A stretch of DNA of 38,680 bases from Chloroflexota bacterium (GTDB lineage Bacteria; Chloroflexota; Dehalococcoidia; Dehalococcoidales; JACPPQ01): contig JACPPQ010000084.1 of the NCBI GenBank assembly GCA_016190925.1, forward strand, positions 1 to 38,680. Direction: 5' to 3'. Positions 33,761 through 38,680 of the stretch are shown in pieces (within the stretch, counting starts at the first letter, position 1; each line of letters begins with the position of its first letter). The notes beneath the pieces were generated by a model, which did no database searches, was not told where the DNA came from, and saw only the letters and a program-made list of their open reading frames with translations. A program made the translations under genes and the position numbers.

Positions 33761-34564
33761 TTACCCGGGTGCCTCCTGCTTGCTGCTTTTCTGAATCCCC
33801 TGTAGCAGGTCGGCGCACATACTCTCCAGCACAGTGAATGAAGTCTTACTGTGCGACTCAAACTGCAGGGGGGTGATGGAAATGTAGCCCTGGTCTATGG
33901 CCCACATATCGGTACCCTTTTCGGTGATAACGTTCTGCTTCTGGCGTACCAGCCAGTAATGCTTCCACTTGCTGTGGGTTCCTTCTTCGGCGGTATCTAT
34001 GTGGCTATAGTGCGCCAGTCTTGTAATCCTGGCGCCTTTGACTTCTTCCAGGGGCATGGTGGGCAGATTGACATTAAGGAACAGCTTCGATTGCACCGGG
34101 CGGGACAGGGTTGCTCTGGCAAGCAGGGCGGCTACCCTGGCGGCCCCTTCGAGAAGGTGGCCGTTCTCCCCCGCCTCTTTCGAGATGGCTAAAGCGGGGA
34201 AACCCCTGAGGTAGCCCTGCAGAGCGCCGCTTACCGTCCCCGATATGAGCACATCATCACCCAGGTTCAGCCCGTCGTTGATGCCGGAGACCACCATATC
34301 CACCTTGCCCTCGACCAGTTTGCTGAGGGCCAGTATGACGCTGTCAGCCGGGGTTCCCTGCACGGAAAAGGTTTCCACTCCGGGGAGCAACGGCCTCACG
34401 CTCTGCACCCTGAGGGGCTGGCGCAGGCTCACCGCGGTGCCGATGGCGCTCTGCTCCCTGTCAGGGGCTACTACTACCACCTGGGCGACCTTTTGCAGCT
34501 CTTTGACCAGGGTCCACAACCCTTCAGCGAATACACCATCGTCATTCGTTACCAGTATTTTCAA
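33761..34564 (-). CDS. surE: 5'-nucleotidase SurE
   Basis: LKILVTNDDGVFAEGLWTL, VVAPDREQSAIGTAVSLRQPL, VVSGINDGLNLGDDVLISGTVSGA; TTG start preceded by AGGAG. ORF track start 34633. Confidence 0.93.
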   Translation of the reverse strand: MKILVTNDDGVFAEGLWTLVKELQKVAQVVVVAPDREQSAIGTAVSLRQPLRVQSVRPLLPGVETFSVQGTPADSVILALSKLVEGKVDMVVSGINDGLNLGDDVLISGTVSGALQGYLRGFPALAISKEAGENGHLLEGAARVAALLARATLSRPVQSKLFLNVNLPTMPLEEVKGARITRLAHYSHIDTAEEGTHSKWKHYWLVRQKQNVITEKGTDMWAIDQGYISITPLQFESHSKTSFTVLESMCADLLQGIQKSSKQEAPG

Positions 34565-34746
34565 TCGAACTTGCTCCTTGCAGCCATCTGACAAAAGTTT
34601 ATCATGGCAGAGCTCGAGACAGCAAACGAACATGAAAAGCTATCAGCGGTCAGCAATCAGCAGTCAGCTTCGGGCGGGTATAGAAAGAACTGAAAGCTGA
34701 TAGCTCTAGATTGGATTATTTTCTCGCACCTGTATTATAATCTGTC

Positions 34747-35160
34747 TTGGATGGCGAGATGAAAGAGAAGCTTCTGGCTGTGGATGATGACCCCGATATC
34801 CTGGAAGCGCTGACCATGATTCTCGATTCGCAGGGCTACAGCGTTGTTACCGCCCGGGACGGGATGGGAGCTCTCGACAGGCTAAAATCTGAAAAGCCCG
34901 ACCTGATGATTCTCGACCTGATGATGCCGAAGATGGACGGGTTTACCGTAATCAGGAAGCTCCAGGCGCCGGAGTGGAAGGACCACGGGCATATCCCCGT
35001 CCTTATCCTCACCTCGATAAGGGAAGATGCCAGCAGGCGTCGCTACGAGCTGGAAACAGGCAAAGAACTCGGAGTGAATGACTACATAGAGAAGCCCTTC
35101 TTGCCTGACATATTGGTGGCAAGAGTGGAGAAAGCCCTCGAAAGCCGGAAGAAGGTCTAG
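34747..35160 (+). CDS. stand-alone response regulator receiver protein
   Basis: KLLAVDDDPDILEALTMIL...DLMILDLMMPKMDGF...IEKPF; no output domain. Confidence 0.92.
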   Translation: MDGEMKEKLLAVDDDPDILEALTMILDSQGYSVVTARDGMGALDRLKSEKPDLMILDLMMPKMDGFTVIRKLQAPEWKDHGHIPVLILTSIREDASRRRYELETGKELGVNDYIEKPFLPDILVARVEKALESRKKV

Positions 35161-35203
35161 GCGCGCGGCCCTCAAATACACATTTAAGGAGGCGTCAGAA
35201 AAA

Positions 35204-35602
35204 ATGAACAGAAGAGCCAGGATCCTGCTTATCGACGATGACCGCAGTTTCGTAGAGGCCACCAAGACAGTCCTGGAAAGCCAGCCCTATGACATATTTG
35301 TGGCCTATGACGGGGATGAGGGCCTGCGCAAGGCGCGTGAGGTAACACCCGATTTGATTCTCCTGGATGTAATCATGCCGGTGAAAGACGGTTTTGCGGC
35401 CGCTGAGCAGCTCAAGAAAGACCCCAGGCTGGCGAGTATTCCAACCTTGATGCTCACCAGCTTCGCTTCCCAGCGTGCCGGAACGGGCATACCAGCGGGG
35501 CGGGGCCTGTCACTCGAAGCTGAGGACTATATCGATAAGCCGGTAAGCCCGCAAGACCTTCTTTCGACGGTGGCCAGGTACCTCAAAAAGGCAGGATTTT
35601 AG
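35204..35602 (+). CDS. stand-alone response regulator receiver protein
   Basis: ILLIDDDRSFVEATKTVL...DLILLDVIMPVKDGF...DYIDKPVSP; no output domain. Confidence 0.92.
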   Translation: MNRRARILLIDDDRSFVEATKTVLESQPYDIFVAYDGDEGLRKAREVTPDLILLDVIMPVKDGFAAAEQLKKDPRLASIPTLMLTSFASQRAGTGIPAGRGLSLEAEDYIDKPVSPQDLLSTVARYLKKAGF

Positions 35603-35708
35603 TTTCGCCTTTGTTTTTCAGGTTAGCTTCTTTCTGACATAATCTATTTCCCATGGATTCCTCCCCAACGCTGACTATGAACCGGAGCAACGAAAGGAGA
35701 AGACTTCT

Positions 35709-36584
35709 ATGAGCTTGAAACCGCTATTCGCGGCGGGAAAGTTTGTTATTACTGCCGAGTGCGGTCCTTTGAAGGGCACCGATACCACCGAGATAGTGGA
35801 AATTGCCGAACTGCTGCGGGGAAGGGTGGATGCCGCCAATGTCACAGACCAGCAAAGCTCGGTGATGAGGCTGGGTTCACTGGCTGTCTCTCATATTCTC
35901 AAGGAAAAGGGGCTCGACCCGGTGTTCCAGGTCACCTGCCGCGACAGGAACCGGCTGGCGCTGCAATCCGACCTCCTGAGCGCCTGGGTGCTGGGAATAG
36001 AGAACGTCCTGGCCATCACCGGGGACCTGCCTGTTCTCGGTGACCATCCGCAGGCGAAACCGGTCTATGATTTGGACTCGGTGCAGCTTTTGTGGGCTAT
36101 TCAGAAGCTCAACGAAGGCCGTGACATCGTGGGAAACGAGTTAAAGGGCAAACCGGACTTCTTCCCGGGGGCGGTGGTCAAACCCATATCCAACACCGAG
36201 GCTTCCATGGAATTGCAACTCATCAAGATGGAGAAAAAGGTCAAAGCCGGGGCCAAGTTCTTCCAGACCCAGGCGGTCTACGAGCCGGATGTCTTTGCGA
36301 AGTTTATGAAACGGGCGATGCAGTTCGGCGTTCCCGTCCTGGCCGGCGTCATCCCTTTGAAGTCCGCCGGTATGGCGCGATTCATGAACAAGAACGTTGC
36401 CGGGGTACATGTGCCCGAAGATATGATAAAGAAAATGAGTGATGCGCAGGACAAAACGAAGACAGGCATGGAAATCGCTGCCAGCTTGATTAAAGACTTC
36501 AAAGGCATCGGCCAGGGAGTGCATCTCATGGCCATCGGCTGGGAGAAGAAGGTGCCGGCAATACTGGACATGGCTGGACTGTAG
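35709..36584 (+). CDS. methylenetetrahydrofolate reductase family protein
   Basis: FVITAECGPLKGTDTTEIVEIAELL...VDAANVTDQQSSVMRL...ENVLAITGDLP...GAKFFQTQAVYE. Confidence 0.88.
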   Translation: MSLKPLFAAGKFVITAECGPLKGTDTTEIVEIAELLRGRVDAANVTDQQSSVMRLGSLAVSHILKEKGLDPVFQVTCRDRNRLALQSDLLSAWVLGIENVLAITGDLPVLGDHPQAKPVYDLDSVQLLWAIQKLNEGRDIVGNELKGKPDFFPGAVVKPISNTEASMELQLIKMEKKVKAGAKFFQTQAVYEPDVFAKFMKRAMQFGVPVLAGVIPLKSAGMARFMNKNVAGVHVPEDMIKKMSDAQDKTKTGMEIAASLIKDFKGIGQGVHLMAIGWEKKVPAILDMAGL

Positions 36585-36620
36585 TCCTGGTTCAAAATTG
36601 CCACTATCATGTCATTGCGG

Positions 36621-36741
36621 GAGGGTGTCTGAAAATGTCATTCTGAAGGAGCAACGCGACTGAAGAATCCGTTTATCCATACGTAAAACACGGATTCTTC
36701 TCTGCGCTCAGAATGACAATTCGCTGTTTTCGGACAGCCTC
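36621..36741. repeat. ~120-bp inverted-terminal element, copy D, with a different interior
   Basis: gagggtgtctgaaaa...ttttcggacagcctc ends; interior tgtcattctgaaggagcaacgcgactgaagaatccg...cggattcttc...cagaatgaca. Confidence 0.75.
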
Positions 36742-36852
36742 GAAGCAATCCGTCTCTCGCTATGGCGATTATAGAATTTGTCTTGTAATTCTGTATATTC
36801 GTTCTGCGCTGGTTCGGTGGGTGTATAATAATGACGAGACAATGAGGCAAAT

Positions 36853-37887
36853 GTGGTGAGGACCAGCGATTTTGATTATTCTCTCCCCCCTGAGCTTATC
36901 GCTCAAACCCCCCTGGAGCACAGAGACCGGTCGCGGCTCATGGTACTGGAGCGCAGCAATGGCTCGATAGCGCACCACAGGTTCCGTGATGTTATCGAAT
37001 ACCTGCATGCCGGGGATGTCCTGGTGTTCAACGATAGCCGCGTCATCCCCGCTCGATTGAATGGGAGAAAGGTCGATAGCGGCGGAAAGGTGGAGTTCCT
37101 CCTCCTGCGCAGGCTCGAGGCCAATCTCTGGGAAGCCCTGGCTAAGCCCGGCAGGCGGGTGAATATTGGCACCCGGGTACGCCTGACCAACGGTTCCTGT
37201 GAAGTTGAAGTTTTAGGGGAGATAATTGAAGTTGGCGCCGGCGGCACGAGAGTGGTCAGGTTCTCCGATGATACCCTGCTGCCGAAACTGGGTGAGGTGC
37301 CTCTGCCTCCGTACATCCATACCCCTCTCAGCGACAAGGAACGATACCAGACGGTTTATAGCCGCGAAGAAGGCAGTGCGGCTGCGCCGACGGCAGGCCT
37401 TCATTTCACTCCCGCTCTCCTCTCTGACCTTGAGCAAAAGGGTGTGCGTTGCCTGTTTGTCACCCTGCACATAGGGCTGGATACCTTCCTGCCCGTTCAT
37501 GAAGAAGACCCCTGCAAACATATCATCCACCGGGAGTACGGCATTGTCTCTTCGGATGTTGCCACCCAGCTTTCACAGGCCAAAATCGAGGGGCGGAGGG
37601 TTATCTGCGTGGGCACTACCTCTGTCAGGCTCCTGGAACATGCTGCCAGGGATTGTGACTCTGCTAATCTAAAGCAGTTTGGGGGTTGGGTGGACACGTT
37701 TATCCTGCCGGGACACCGCTTCCGCATGGTGGATGCCATGCTGACCAACTTTCATCTCCCCCGCTCCACCCTTCTGATGCTTGTTACCGCTTTTACGGGA
37801 AACGACCTTATCAAGCGGGCGTATAGCGAGGCGATTTCATCCCGCTACCGCTTCTACAGCTTCGGCGATGCGATGCTGATTGTGTAG
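36853..37887 (+). CDS. queA: S-adenosylmethionine:tRNA ribosyltransferase-isomerase
   Basis: DFDYSLPPELIAQTPLEHRDRSRLMVL, VFNDSRVIPARLNG, APTAGLHFTPALL, GTTSVRLLEHAA, FHLPRSTLLMLVTAF. Confidence 0.97.
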   Translation: MVRTSDFDYSLPPELIAQTPLEHRDRSRLMVLERSNGSIAHHRFRDVIEYLHAGDVLVFNDSRVIPARLNGRKVDSGGKVEFLLLRRLEANLWEALAKPGRRVNIGTRVRLTNGSCEVEVLGEIIEVGAGGTRVVRFSDDTLLPKLGEVPLPPYIHTPLSDKERYQTVYSREEGSAAAPTAGLHFTPALLSDLEQKGVRCLFVTLHIGLDTFLPVHEEDPCKHIIHREYGIVSSDVATQLSQAKIEGRRVICVGTTSVRLLEHAARDCDSANLKQFGGWVDTFILPGHRFRMVDAMLTNFHLPRSTLLMLVTAFTGNDLIKRAYSEAISSRYRFYSFGDAMLIV

Positions 37888-37894
37888 TACATCG

Positions 37895-38437
37895 TCAATA
37901 TAGCACGCACCCGGTCCAGGTGATTTTGTCCGGGTAGAACTGGTTGTCCAGTCCGAGTTTTCTCAGGAGGGAAAGGACGTTGATTCCCGCTGCCTCCATT
38001 GATGTCCTGGCCTTATCCGGATGGGCACACGGCTCCTGGCGCGTGGCCTTGCAGGGCTCACACAATGAGCAACTGCCGCCTATCAAGCCCCACGCCGCCC
38101 TCTCTCCTTTTAAGAACTCCTCCATCTGGAGAATCTTGTGGTGAAACTCCACCTTTACCTGTGTCACTGCTTTGCGGTTGTTGGCCACGTCCACCGGCTT
38201 CGAGTACTGGAGCAGAATGCCGCGTTTGAATCCGCCCAGCCTCGTTTTCATTTCCTCGATTGTCCCCACTTCGGGCGGGCACATATGGTTTTTGCCGTAG
38301 CACCCGCACCTGTTATCGATACAGAACCCCCTTATCGCTTCCTGCGGGACAAGTAACGCGGGGTCGAGGTCACGGCAGGTCTCGATTCCTATTTGGCTGG
38401 CAAACTTTGATATAGTAGATATTTCCATCGGCAGCAA
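37895..38437 (-). CDS. DUF2284-like cysteine-rich metal-binding protein
   Basis: CIDNRCGCYGKNHMCPPEVGTIEEM and GSCSLCEPCKATRQEPCAHPDKARTSMEAAGINV. Confidence 0.85.
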   Translation of the reverse strand: MLPMEISTISKFASQIGIETCRDLDPALLVPQEAIRGFCIDNRCGCYGKNHMCPPEVGTIEEMKTRLGGFKRGILLQYSKPVDVANNRKAVTQVKVEFHHKILQMEEFLKGERAAWGLIGGSCSLCEPCKATRQEPCAHPDKARTSMEAAGINVLSLLRKLGLDNQFYPDKITWTGCVLY

Positions 38438-38631
38438 ACACCTCGATTCCTATGAGTATATTCTATCATAAACAGCGGATATTTACGGTTCAGATTGCAA
38501 ATGTAAATCGCAGCCATTTAGTGGTGCTTGCCCGCCGAAGCCTCTACGCGCAGGCAGGAGCCTGTCGAACCGCTTAAGAAAAAGCATTCCTCACTCCCCA
38601 TTTCGAAGCTTGATACGGACTTCGATGTGAA

Positions 38632-38680
38632 TTACTAATCGTCTTAAAATAAAATGGTCTTACTATTCATGCCATGTGAG
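38632..38680. repeat. second copy of the TTACTAATCGTCTTAAAATA repeat, running to the window edge
   Basis: ttactaatcgtcttaaaataaaatggtcttactattcatgccatgtgag matches 19176-19226. Confidence 0.8.

Noticed and set aside
34636-34710. CAGC-rich segment (cagcggtcagcaatcagcagtcagc ... gaaagctgatagct)
   Set aside because: Looks like a short simple or interspersed repeat; shares gaaagctgatagct with 19387 but is too short to interpret alone.
1-38680. tRNA/rRNA genes, CRISPR arrays, transposases, phage genes
   Set aside because: Looked for by eye and none could be supported from the sequence or ORF translations; tRNAscan/Infernal would be needed to exclude RNAs fully.

Overview
The window looks like a chromosomal locus of an anaerobic, GC-moderate bacterium. 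By gene content and repeat style it is probably Chloroflexota/Dehalococcoidia-like, but that is an inference. Four blocks are recognisable. (1) About 0.7-18.8 kb is a c-type cytochrome locus. It has a hepta-heme cytochrome, cytochrome b, a NapC/NirT-like cytochrome with a CX3CH haem site, a 9-CXXCH lipoprotein with a collagen-like linker, and a di-haem lipoprotein with a Pro/Thr stalk. It also carries System I cytochrome c maturation genes: ccmE of the CXXXY type, then ccmA, ccmB, ccmC and a 48-aa ccmD that the ORF track missed. Two paralogous NarL/FixJ-type two-component systems flank it, and one sensor kinase carries a CXXCH haem c motif in its extracytoplasmic domain. (2) About 19.4-31.3 kb (minus strand) is a nearly complete siroheme-dependent (Ahb) haem biosynthesis operon: HTH regulator, ahbC, ahbD, fused ahbA-ahbB, precorrin-2 dehydrogenase, hemA, hemC, cobA-hemD fusion, hemB, an unexplained 166-200 aa ORF, and hemL. 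(3) About 31.6-38.4 kb is mixed housekeeping: trpB2, a P460-like cytochrome lipoprotein, surE, two stand-alone receivers, a metF-like gene, queA and a DUF2284-like protein. (4) Several interspersed repeat families occur. One is a ~120-bp element with shared GAGGCTGTCCGAAAA ends and swappable interiors. Another is a 109-bp repeat that supplies the C-termini and stop codons of two different haem genes. The main leads are the haem c sensor kinase, the coupled haem supply and demand locus, a shared upstream motif that may define a regulon, the repeat-derived C-termini, and the unknown ORF inside the hem operon. All calls come from reading the sequence and supplied translations; no database search was run.
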